From NCBI RefSeq assembly GCF_034190915.1, contig NW_026947484.1, positions 84,763,982 to 84,827,981 on the forward strand: DNA of 64,000 nucleotides. The letters run 5' to 3'. The notes under the pieces are model-generated. The model did not search any database, was not told the origin of the DNA, and was given only the letters and a program-made list of their open reading frames with translations. How positions within the stretch are numbered: the first letter of the stretch is position 1; the number at the start of each line of letters is the position of its first letter. Shown one piece after another: positions 12,311 through 22,642 of the stretch. A program made the translations under genes and the position numbers. The stretch is from Cavia porcellus. Its lineage: Eukaryota > Chordata > Mammalia > Rodentia > Caviidae.

Positions 12311-14722
12311 AAAATAAAATGGAAAGACAATATATCAAAACTTACAACAACTAGCAAAATCTTTTTTAGGAGGAAAGTTTAAAGTGGTGAAAGCCCACAT
12401 GAAGTAAATTAAAGATGGCAACTAAACAGTCTAACTGTACAAATCAAGGTAGTAGAAAATGAAGAATAAAGTAAATTAAAAGTTAGTAGAAGAAGAAGTC
12501 AGAGCAGAAATTAATCTAAAGAAAAAATTACAGGAAAGATAAATAAAATGAACAGTTCATTTTTGAAAAAATAAAATCAATAAAACTTTTCTAGAGACAG
12601 ACAAAAAATAGAGGAAGAGACATTACAACTGATATCACAGAAATACAAATGGTTATAAAAACACTGTTATATATCAACACACTGTATAATCTAGAGTAAT
12701 AAGTAAATTCCTCACATATATAACCTACCAGAATTGAAAAGTTGAAAGAGGAAATCTGAACAGACTCATAATGTTTAAGAAGATTAAATTGGTAATAAAA
12801 CTCTACCATCAAAACAAAGCCTAAGACCTGATTACTTCATAATCTCTTTTACTTTTATTTTTATAGCAAATCACAAAAGGGTACAAAAAGAAATTTACAG
12901 ACCAATATCCTTGATACTGTACATATAAAATATTCAATAAAATAATAGTAAATCTAATTTAATTTGCAGGTTAAATGGATCATAGTCCATAACCATGTAT
13001 GACTCTTCCCTGGAATACAAGGAAGTTCCAAATATATAAACCAATAACATGATATACCATAGCAGCAAAACAAAACAAACAGAAAATCCACAGGAAAAAA
13101 CATTTTACAAAATTTAGCATCCTTTTATGACTTAAAAAATGTACTCTCAAAATATTAGGCACTAAAGGACCATATCTCAATACAAAAAGGCCTTATTAAC
13201 AAAGGATACCTATGCTCTTCCACTTAAAATTACAAAGAATCTAATTTAACATATCACCAAGAGAATAAATTACTTATGAATAAAAAGTATACCAAGGACA
13301 CATAGCTTTCTCTGTACTGAAAACTGTGAGAGATTGATGAAAGAAACCAAAAACACGTGTAAATGGAAAAATAGTTCATGTTCATATATCATAAGTCATT
13401 TTGTTAAAATGCCTCCAACAATCCAGAAATCTGCAGATTCATTTTCATATCTAACAAAATTCCAGTGGAATTTTCCACAGGAATATAGACAAGAATTTCA
13501 AACTTTATATAGAGGAGAAAAAGACATCGAATAGTTAAATCAATTTTGAGCAAGAATATTTGCCAAAGATGGAGGGATCACTTTTGCTGATTTTAAATTT
13601 CAATAGAAAACTTTAGAAATAAAAAACAGCTTGAGAGAGCAAAGAGACCAATGAAACAGAATAGAAATCCCAAGAAATAAGCCCATGTATTTGTCATCAA
13701 ATAATTTTCCACAAAGACATTTACACAGTAAGGAAGGGATAAAATCTTCAATAAATTGTACTAAGGAAACTTGAAATGGATATACAAAAGAATTAAAATA
13801 AACATATATATGAAATCCTACATAAAAATCAGTTTAAAGCCTTAAACATAAGATATAAAATATAAAACTCATAGAAGAAACCAGGAGAATATTTCATTGA
13901 AACTGGGCTCGACCACCACATTTTGGATCTGACTCCCAATAGAGGGGCAAAAAAAAGAAGAAATAAATAAGTGGAACTATAACACACTCAAATAAGTTTT
14001 GTAGAATAAAGGAAGCAAGCAACCAAATGAAAAGGAAACATTACATAATGGAAGTGTTTGAAAATTATATATCCAATAAAGGGTTAGTATCTGAACTATA
14101 TAATGGACTCACACTACTCAGTAAAACAATACATAGTTTAAATTATGAATGTGGAGGCTACTGAGTGAACATTGTTTTCAAAGAAAACCTTCAAATGACC
14201 AGCAAGTAAATGAAATTTCTCAACAAAACTATATCAGGGAAGTAAAAACTAAAACCACAATGACATACAACCTCATATCTTTTAGGATGAATCTACTATC
14301 AACAAGAGAAAAGATAATGAGTTGGCAGGTTCTGGATAGGAGTGAAACTTTGCATATTGTTGGTCAAAATATAAATTTGTAGAGCCATTATAGAAAACAA
14401 TGAAGGTTTCTCACAGAATATAGAAATAGAAATGTAAGATTCAACATTCCTACTTTTTTTTAGCATATTAAAAAGTTAAATCAGAACATAAAATATATGC
14501 AGTCTTATATTCACTGTAGCCACTATATGAAACAATCTAAGTGTCCATTATTGATGGATGAATGATAAAGAAGTATATGTATCCAATAGGTCATTATTCA
14601 GTGCTAAGAAATTAGGATATCCTGGTGATTGCCCCTACATGGATGAGTCTACGGGACATTTTGTTGAATGAAATAAATGAGATAAAGAAAGACAAACACT
14701 GCATTATTTTCAATTATATGTG

Positions 14723-14832
14723 TTTTTTTTTGTGTGTGTCTTTTTCATTTTTTTATCGGTACCAGGGATCGAACTTACGACTGCCTGCTTGCAAGGCAGG
14801 CACTTATGCCGCTGAGCTAAATCCCCAGCCCC
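14723..14832 (-). mobile_element. ID SINE, recent, 14-bp perfect target-site duplication
   Basis: Reading the minus strand gives GGGGCTGGGGATTTAGCTCA (box A), GCCTGCCTTGCAAGCAGGCA, a box B with TTCGATCC, then GGTACCGATAAAAA and an A-rich tail. The flanks TTCAATTATATGTG at 14,709-14,722 and 14,833-14,846 are identical. The target is the 3'UTR of the ancient L1, which resumes after the SINE with GGAATTTTAAAATCC. Confidence 0.97.
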
Positions 14833-14931
14833 TTCAATTATATGTGGAATTTTAAAATCCTAACATGAACATACAGAACAGAAGGACCGTTATCTGATGT
14901 TTGGGAAGTGGGGAAATGGTTAGATATATCT

Positions 14932-15450
14932 CTTTTTTAAATTCTAATGAGGGAAAAAGAATAACAAAAAACCAAAACAAAACAACAAAAAAAGAAACAC
15001 AAACAAGAGGTGAAACAGACAAACAAAAAAAGAGGAAACAACAAAAACTCCAAAACAATAACAATATAGGCTTTCAAAACAAGATGATAGGAATTTAACA
15101 ATGGTGGTTACTTTGCATATTGTTATCTTCAAAACAGCTGCTCAGATTACCAGACATAGGTATGCAAAATGATCTAATCCTATGAATGTTAAATGTTTTA
15201 TTCCAAGAACTAATGTAGTATAATCAACCTAGCTATCTTATGTGTGTGTGTTTATATATATATATATAAACACACACATAATTTATATATATATATAAAT
15301 TAAGGTCATTTTTCTTTTCCCTTCCTTCTTTTTTCCTTTTGTCTATTCAACTTATTTTCCCCTTTGGACAGTTTCTTACCCTTTCACAATATTTATTGTA
15401 GAGTTTAGATCTTATTTACCCTTTCAGTTTCTTATACTAGGGAGACAATA
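14932..15450 (-). repeat. 3'UTR of the antisense L1
   Basis: A-rich, purine-biased sequence on the plus strand around 14,955-15,060 corresponds to a pyrimidine-rich 3'UTR on the element strand. About 240 bp (14,940-15,180) resemble the segment at 39,765-40,080, including TTGCATATTGTTA followed by CTCAGATTAC. The two therefore derive from related L1 subfamilies. A GT/TA/AC palindromic tract (15,238-15,299) lies within it. Confidence 0.7.
15238..15299. repeat. Palindromic GT-TA-AC tract followed by a second TA palindrome
   Basis: TTATGTGTGTGTGTTTATAT leads into TA repeats and then ATAAACACACACATAA, the reverse complement of the start apart from one GT unit. A second palindrome, TTTATATATATATATAAA, follows directly. 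Together they make about 60 bp able to fold into nested hairpins, inside the L1 3'UTR. Confidence 0.9.
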
Positions 15451-18400
15451 CAGTATTTACACAGGTGAGTCTGATTTATTTCACTTATGAGTATGGTTAT
15501 ATCCAATTGTCTATAAAAGTAGTGACCCTTCTTTACAGATGAGTAGTACTCTATTGTACAAAAATGCCACCTCATTTTTACCTATTCCTCAGTTGATGGG
15601 CATTGGGTTATTTCTAAGATTTAGCTATTATGAATTGTGCTGCTGTAAACATGGGTGCACATATATCTCAGTGGTGTTTTAGTTCTTCTGGGAATATGCC
15701 CAGAAGCAGGATAGCTGGGTCAAATGGGGACTCTAATCCTAGATTTTTGAGAAACCTTCACACTGATTTCCATAGTTGGTGGGGTTTACACTCCCACCAA
15801 CAGTAGAGAACAGTTCCTTTTTCCTCACAGCACCCCCAGCATGTCATTGGTTGATTTCTGGAGTGGGATGGAATCTCAGCATTGCTTTCATTTGTATTTC
15901 TTGAATGATCAATGATACTGAAAAGTTTTTTTTTTTATATGTTTTCTTGCCATTAGTATTTCTTCCTCTGAGAAGTGTGCGTTCATCTCAGATACCCATT
16001 TTTGGATTGAGTCTTTGAATTTTGGTGGTCTGAGATAATTTCATTCTTTATGTTCTAGATAGAAGTCTTTTATCTGAGGGACAAGTGGCTAAGATATTTT
16101 CCCAATTTGTGGGTTTTCTTTTTACTCTGTAGGTGATTTCTTTTAACATGCAAAAACCTTTTAATAAGATGAGATCCCAGTTGTTGAATCTGGGACGTAT
16201 TTCCTGTGCAGTTTGATTTTTGTTCATGAACTCTTCGCTGAACCCTATGTCATCAAGATTTATATCTACTTGGTTTTCCAGCAAATTTAGTGTTTCTGTT
16301 TTAATATTAGGTCTTTGATTCATTCTGACATTAGTTTACTGCATGATGATAGGCATGGGTCTAGTTTTAGTTTTTGGCATATGGAAAGCTAGATTTTCCA
16401 GCACTACTTATTAAAGAAACTGCATTTCATCCAGTGAACATGTTTGGCCTCGTTGTCTAAGGTAAGGTGGCTGAATGTACTTATAGTTGTGGCTGTATCT
16501 TCTAATCTATGCTTTTGATCTATGGATATGTTTTTATTCCAGTACCAAGCTGAGTTTATCACAGTAGCATTGTAACATTAATTTTAAGTCAGGGATTGTA
16601 ATATCCCCTGCCTTGCCTCTGTTGCTCAGAATTGCCTTTGCTATTCAAGGTGTCTTCTGGTTCCAGATGAATTTTAGGAATGATTTCTTTAGATTTGTGA
16701 GATGTGCTAAAGTTATTTTGATTGAAGTTGCATTAAATCTATATAACAATTTTGGGAGAATGGCCATTTTAATAATATTTGCTCTTCCTATTCATGAACA
16801 AGGAATATTTCTATTTTCTGAAGTCCTCTTTGATTTCTTTTTTCAGAGTTCTATAATTTTTACTCCCTTTGTTAGATTGATTCCTAAATATTTCTATCTG
16901 GTTTTGGGATGCTATTGTGAAGGGTGTGGTTTCCCTTATTTCTCTCCCAGTGCTCAGTACTTGTTTGTGTACAGAAATGCTATTGAGTGTTGGCTTTGTA
17001 TCTAGCTACATTACTGAATTTTATTATTACATCTAGAAGTCTTTCAATTAAGTTTAGGGGTCTTCTAAGTAGAGTATCATGTCATCTGTGAATAATGATA
17101 TTTTAACTTTCTCCTTTCCTATCCTTATTCCTTTTATTTCTCTTTCTTGCCTAATTGCTCTAACTAATATCTTCAGCACTATATTGAGTAGCAGTGGTGA
17201 CAGTGGACAACCTTGTCTTTTTTCTGATTTTAGAGTGAATGCTTTCATTTTTTGACCATTTAGAATGATACTGGCTGTCAGTTTGTCATAAATGGGCTTT
17301 ATAAAATTGAAGTAAAGAGTATCTATTTTGACTTTTCATAGAGTATGTTTTTATCATGAATGAGTGTTGGATTTTATCAAAAGCTTTTTCTGCATCTATT
17401 GAAATTATTATGTTGTTATCTTTGGCACTATTGATATGGTGGATTACATTTACTGATTTGTGTATATTGACCATCTCTGCATTCCTGGGATGAATTCCAC
17501 TTGGTTGTGATGTATAATCTCAATGATTTCCTGCATTCTGTTTGCAAGTATTTTACTGAGGATTTTTGCATTTATGTTCATTAGGGAGCTTGGCCTGTAG
17601 TTCTCTTGCTTTGGTTAGGTCTTCCTCTGGTTTTGGTATTAGGCTAGTACTTGAGACCAGGAATGAGTTAGGAAGAATTGATTCCCTTTCGATTTCATTG
17701 AAGAGTTTGAAGACTGTTGGCATTAAGTCTTCCCTAAATTTCTTGTAGACTCCAGCAGTGAATCTATTAGGACCTCTGTGTTTCTTTGTTGATAAGAAAG
17801 AAAATTGGATTATCCAGCAGTTTTATATCATTAACTAAAATTGGGTCATTCATCAGTTTTATATCTTCTTGATCCAGCTTTGGTAATTTGTATGTATTTA
17901 GGAGTCTGTGTCCATTTCTTCTGTGTTATCAAACGTATGAAAGTACAGGTTTTCAAAGGTGATAATGATGATCTGTATTTGCACAGGGTCTATTGGGATT
18001 TCACCCTTTTGACTTATTACTGTATGCATCTGAATTTTTGTTTCCTTTTTTAAAATAAAGTTGGCTAAAGATGTATCAATTTTATTTTTTTCCAAGAACC
18101 AGCTCATTGATTCATTAATTCTTTGTATTGTTTTCCTAGTCTCAATTATGTTAATTTCTGCTGTGATCTTTATAATTTCCTCCCTTCTCTGGGTTTTGGG
18201 CTTCACTTGCCCTTCTTTTTGTAGATGTTTGAAGAGTAGCATCAGGTTATTTATTTGTTTTTGTTCTTCTTTCCTGATGGGGGAGTTCTTTATAACAAAA
18301 TTCCCTCTGAGGACTACTTTCATTGCATCCTACATTTTCTGATAAGTTGTATTTAGATTTTCGTTTGCTTGTAGATTTTTTTAATTTCCTCTGTGACCAT

Positions 18401-19112
18401 TGATTATTCCAGAGTGTATTATATCTAACTTCCATGTGTTCATAGAGTTTTTGCAGTTTCTTTTGTTATTAATTTCCAGGTTTATGGCACTATGATCAGA
18501 TAATATACATGGAATAATTTTAGTTCTTTTGCATTTACTTAAGCATGTTTTATGGGCCGGTATATAGTCTGTCTGAGAGAATACTCTGATATTGTTGGGT
18601 GGAATACTCTACACATAAATTAGGGTCATTTCTTTACAAGTTTGATTTATTTCTGTATTTCTCTGCTAAATTTTGGTTTAGTTGATCTGTCTCTTTGTGT
18701 GAATGGAGTATAAGATCTCCCATTACCATTGTGTTATTGCTTATTTGATTTTTCATGTCTTTTAATATTTGTTTTATGTAGCTATGTGCTCCCATATTTG
18801 GTGTATATACATATATAAGACTGTAATCTATTCCTCTTTAAGTTTTCTCCTAACTAGTATAGAGTGACCTTCTTTATCTCTTTGGATCATTCTTGGTTTG
18901 AAGTTCACATTGTCTGCAAACAAAATAGCTATCCCCGCTTTTTTGTGGGTTCCTGTTGCATGAAGTATTGCTCTCCATCCTTTGAGTTTGAGTCTGAGTT
19001 TCCTTTTGGGTTAGATGGGTTTCTTGTATACAGCATATGGTTGGGTTGTTTTTTGATCCATTCTTCCAGTCTGTTTCTCTTAATTGGTGAATTGAGGCCA
19101 TTTACATTAATG

Positions 19113-19155
<43 letters not shown>

Positions 19156-19170
19156 TTATTTTTGTCATGC
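15450..19170 (-). pseudogene. L1 ORF2 (endonuclease/reverse transcriptase), disrupted
   Basis: The minus strand translates in broken frames to the usual ORF2 order. It has an N-terminal endonuclease with NGLNSPIKRNRLEEW and CIQETHLT (near 19,000-19,100), the RT core with [14 protein letters not shown] (17,286-17,474), and [10 protein letters not shown] with FTDDMILYL (17,054-17,248). The C-terminal part has NWENILATCPSDK (16,048-16,323). ORF2p nicks DNA and primes reverse transcription of its own RNA. The catalytic box reads FTDD rather than the usual FADD; both aspartates remain. At least five frame interruptions make it non-functional. A (TA)n tract occupies the expected start region. Confidence 0.92.
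19112..19153. repeat. (TA)n microsatellite at the L1 ORF1/ORF2 junction
   Basis: About 20 TA units lie just upstream (element strand) of the first recognisable ORF2 residues. The expected ORF2 N-terminal codons are not visible there. The tract appears to have replaced or expanded from AT-rich intergenic L1 sequence. Confidence 0.95.
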
Positions 19171-19199
19171 TATCTTTCTGCTGTTGGTTCTTTACCTCT

Positions 19200-20250
19200 A
19201 TCCTCTATTTAAATGTTTGCTCTGCTTGGTGTTTTTTTTCTGATGGTGTTTTTGAAATCATAGTTACCTTTATGTCTATCTAGAATATCTTTTTTATTCT
19301 TATTTGGTGGCCATGAAATTCTTCAGCTGTTCTTTGTCATGGAAGTATCTTATTTCTCCATCAATTCTGAATGACAGTTTTCAGGGTACATCAATCAGGG
19401 TTGTAAATCATTTTCCTTTAGAATTTGAAATAATTTATTCCATGTTCTTCTTGACTTCATTGTTTGTGTTGTGAAGTCTGCTGTGATTCTGATGGGCTTT
19501 CTTTTATATGTTATTTGTTTCTTTTCTCTAACAGTTTTTAATAATCTGTTCTGGATTTCTAGGATGTTAATTTTTATGTCTGAGTGTAGATTTATTTTGG
19601 TTATGGCTAATTGGAGTTCTGTATGCTTCACTTACCTGTGTCATTTTCTTTTCCCTCGGCTTGGATATTTTCTGAGATTACTTCTGTAAATAGCCTTTTT
19701 TATATCATTTGTGTTGTCAATGTTTTCATTTGCACCTATCACCCTTATATTGTTTTTCTTTACATCATCCTGTAACTGTTGAGTTATTATTTCTGGGTTC
19801 CTTGCTATTTATAAAAAGATCTTTCCTTTCCTGGTCACTAGCTGCAATTTTGTCTTTGAGGACTGAAAATCTATATTCACATTGGTTCAGGAGGTTTTGC
19901 CAACTTTTGATGGAATTTTTGATTTCCTGGATATTGCTTTGAATCTCTTTCATGCATTCTAGTTCTTTATTACATTGTTTTCCAAGGTTTCCATCATTTC
20001 CAGTGCTCCTCTATTTTTTTTTTAATGTCTTCTTTAGAGGTGTTCAATATTTCTCTCGATACATTTATCATTTCTTATTTTGCTTGGGAGAGTATTTCTG
20101 ATTTGAATTGTTTTGCATTTTATTGAGTTATTTCTTTACTTAAATTTCTATCATTTCAGAGATTTCAGGTGTGTGACTCACACTTTCTTTCATGTCCATG
20201 TCTTCTACACATGTTTGGGATAGGCCTGAGGTTTGAGATTGCATTTTATT
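19200..20250 (-). pseudogene. L1 ORF1 (RNA-binding protein), disrupted
   Basis: The minus strand contains a coiled-coil-like segment (IKSWQNLLNQCEYRFSVLKD, 19,765-19,953) and the C-terminal-domain signature REKKQITYKRKPIRITADF (19,395-19,631). The same C-terminal signature occurs as RDKKQITYKGTPIRITADF in the sense element at 45.2 kb, so the two are related. Several stops and frameshifts break the frame. The start is probably near 20,250, where an ATG follows an A-rich leader on the element strand. Confidence 0.85.
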
Positions 20251-20622
20251 CGTTTTGTCATTTTTCTGTATTCCCTTGGGGCAGCTGAACACAAAGTCCT
20301 AGTTGCTTTCAGGGTTGCTGATGGCTGCCTCTACTGCAAGACATCTTCCCAGCAGAGTGGGGTCATTAGGAATGTCTTACCAGGTAATGAGCAGCTCACA
20401 GTGGTTCTCCAAATAGGTGGAGTATGCTGGGCAGACCTTCAGCACATGCCATGAGGTACACCAACACTCTCTGGCTGCTAGGAGTTGCTGGGAAGAGCCC
20501 TACCAGTCCCCAGTTTGTGTGGAGGCTGCCTGGGTAGGTGCAGTATGCTGGGCAGGCCTTCAGCTGGTGCCACACAGTGCACTGAGGCTCCCAATCGTTT
20601 GAGGTCCCTGGGCCAGAAGACA
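20230..20622 (-). promoter_or_regulatory. L1 5'UTR with two repeat units
   Basis: A GC-richer leader lies upstream of ORF1 on the element strand. On the plus strand AGTATGCTGGGCAGACCTTC (about 20,423) recurs as AGTATGCTGGGCAGGCCTTC (about 20,540), roughly 117 bp apart. Diverged similarity continues around both. This looks like a two-unit tandem leader, comparable in principle to the monomeric promoters of some rodent L1s. Promoter function is inferred from position. Confidence 0.7.
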
Positions 20623-20920
20623 TATTTCAAAGTTTACAGACTTCTAGGTGCAAGTGGAATAATTTCTGGAGAACTAATGTACAACATAATGGTTACAATA
20701 CTGTTAACATATTTGACATTTGTTAAGAGATTAGATTGTAAATATTCCCACCATGTAAACAAAATGGTGACTATATGAAGTGATTGACTTGTTAAATAGC
20801 TTAATTGTAGTCATCATTTCAAAAATTATAAATATATAAAATATGAGTTTGTATACTTTAAATACAGATACTTGTTTTTGATCTGCTACACTCAATAAAC
20901 CTAGTAGGAAAAATTTTTAA

Positions 20921-22551
20921 AAAGCATGAAAAGTACAATTTCTGTTTACTGCTGTGAGGAGAATAATTAATTACCCATGTAAAGGAGTATATTTAGTTAA
21001 AGACTTCAGTGAAAAGACTTTGTGAAGATGTGTGGTTATAGTAAATTATATAGAGAATAATAATAAGCCAGTGGTAAAAAACAATCAGGGAGGATGATTC
21101 AAGCAACATGAAGTTCAGATACCGAAGTCCTGTGATGACAGAGTTTGGAATACATGGAGAAAGAAAAAAAAAAAAAAAAAAAAAAAAAAAACAACAGTTA
21201 ATAGGATGAAGTGTGATAAACTACAGAGAAAATATTGTACTGATGTTGATAACTTGGGAAGGGCCAGGTGAAGACAAAGATGCAAAGAAAAACTTGATTT
21301 TTTTAAAAAAAGGGAAGACATAGAAGGTATTTAGATGGAGACTCACATGATCTGATTTTTGTCATGTAAAATCTTTCATTTTCTATTATGTATACAATGG
21401 AAAACAGAAAGATTAGGTATTTGGAGAAACTATTTGAGAGGATGGTATCCTCAGATGGTATCCTGTTTAGGCATCCTGGTCTAAAGAGGCAGCAGGAAAA
21501 AATGGAAAGAAGTTTACAGCTTTTACATCTATTTTACAGGTAAAATTATAACTCATTCATGAAATAGAGAAAGGACCATGAACGGGAAGAATTAATGAAA
21601 GCTCTTAAAATATTGTCTTGAGTATTCACAGGACACTGGAGTCATTTAGTAATGAAATGAAGACTGGGAAGGTACAAACTTTGAGGGCTAGGGAAAGATT
21701 TCACTTGACTATGATGGGTTTCAGCTTTGGAGATTTCCAGGTGGATCTACAAGAAGGCAGGGTGTAGGTTACCCATATCAAACTGGCAATGATGTTCCCT
21801 AAAGCACTACAAAACATATAGGACTAAAAGGAAAGTCAATCTTCAGAGATTAATCATATATATCAAATTATAGTAATTCTCTAACTTATCATGCAAACAA
21901 CTTTTAGAAGTTGTAAAACAACTTTTAAAAATCGTTGAAAGACTATTTTTCTCTTAAAATTTATTTTCTTCTTATTAAAATATAAGGAAGAACTCCATCT
22001 GTGAACTTGCTCAATTTTTCTGAACATGGTGTAATTTGGAAGAGTGTGTCTGTCTTCTTCAAATTTGTAATTAACTATTTCAGTCCAGAAAAGCAGTTAA
22101 ATATCTACAGGGAAAATATTTTCTCCTGTTATGGTACATCTGAATAGAAGCTAAATATGACTTACATTCTGAGTTGCACAGCAACATATGAAAAAGCCCT
22201 TTTAAAATATGCTATGAATTGAATTCATTAAGTCTATTGGGTATAGCAATTTAATGAAGCAAAAAAATACTAATTAAATTATTAAAATATGGATAGCAAG
22301 TTGTAATTAAAATGCCAGTTGCTATGCAACTCAGAAGATTTCTATAGACTGTTTGTAAATGTGTATTAGTTAAATATGTTGGTATTTTGCCTTGACCTTT
22401 TGTAATCAAATACCTTTTCAATCTGTGAAATTGTGTTTCTAACATTAAATAGAATTTGAAGATTAGGGGGGAAAGATTCATAATTTGATTGGATTGCTTC
22501 TTTTTATTATTTTCAAATATTAGGTGTGAACAGTACAAATCTCCAAAAATT
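20921..22551. other. Unassigned AT-rich DNA with a poly-A tract
   Basis: No gene is seen. A run of about 28 A lies at 21,164-21,191 without a recognisable SINE or processed-gene body before it. The remainder is unique-looking, AT-rich sequence. Confidence 0.55.
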
Positions 22552-22562
22552 AAAATGGTGGA

Positions 22563-22631
22563 ATAATGAGGAGATAACTCAACAACATAAGTGCCTGCTT
22601 GAGTTTGATTCTCAGTAATAAAACAAAAAAA
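22563..22631 (+). mobile_element. Internally deleted ID SINE with target-site duplication
   Basis: The element shows an ID start (GAGGAGATAACTCAACAACA), CATAAGTGCCTGCTT joined directly to GAGTTTGATTCTC, and an A-rich tail. The stretch that normally lies between these parts, including the GCAAGCAGGCA segment, is missing. The flanks AAAATGGTGGA (22,552-22,562) and AAAATGATGGA (22,632-22,642) match at 10 of 11 bases. Confidence 0.8.
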
Positions 22632-22642
22632 AAAATGATGGA

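Larger units (their letters stand above)
11400..14450 (+). pseudogene. Relic of L1 ORF2 (endonuclease/reverse transcriptase)
   Basis: Nucleotide landmarks of ORF2 appear in order. They are GGTGGCTATACTTAGACATA with ACAAAGAAGGACATTATACA (endonuclease region, 11,645-11,710), AATTTACAGACCAATATCC (RT region, 12,890s), CATATTGTTGGTCAAAATAT (14,350s) and GTGTCCATTATTGATGGATG (14,541-14,560, the 3' end of ORF2). Frameshifts and stops occur throughout and no frame exceeds about 75 codons. A B1 SINE is inserted at 12,180-12,310. Confidence 0.75.
14932..20622 (-). mobile_element. Near-full-length L1, antisense, inserted in the older L1
   Basis: Read on the minus strand it has a 5'UTR with repeated units (20,230-20,622), ORF1 (about 19,200-20,250), ORF2 (about 15,450-19,170) and a 3'UTR with an A-rich end (14,932-15,450). 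The flanking L1M 3'UTR is contiguous across the insertion: GGGGAAATGGTTAGATATAT on the left, ATTTCAAAGTTTACAGACTT on the right. A plausible short target duplication is AGATATATCTC versus AGACATATTTC. Both ORFs carry stops and frameshifts, so it is inactive, but it is far better preserved than its host element. Confidence 0.9.
9250..20920 (+). mobile_element. Ancient near-full-length L1 (L1M-type), interrupted
   Basis: In sense order I can follow an ORF1-like region (about 9,900-10,960), an ORF2 endonuclease region (about 11,400-12,000), a reverse-transcriptase region (about 12,700-13,500), the ORF2 C-terminal part (about 13,600-14,450) and a 3'UTR of L1M type. The 3'UTR begins at 14,450-14,930 and resumes at 20,623-20,920 (AACTAATGTACAACATAATG; ending CTCAATAAACCTAG). 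The 5.7-kb gap is filled by a younger antisense L1. Further insertions are a B1 (12,180-12,310), an ID (14,723-14,832) and an expanded GA tract (10,713-10,865). Stops and frameshifts are abundant, so it is long dead. Confidence 0.8.

Noticed and set aside
21164..21191. Poly-A run as the end of a processed pseudogene or SINE
   Set aside because: No recognisable body precedes it and no target-site duplication was found.
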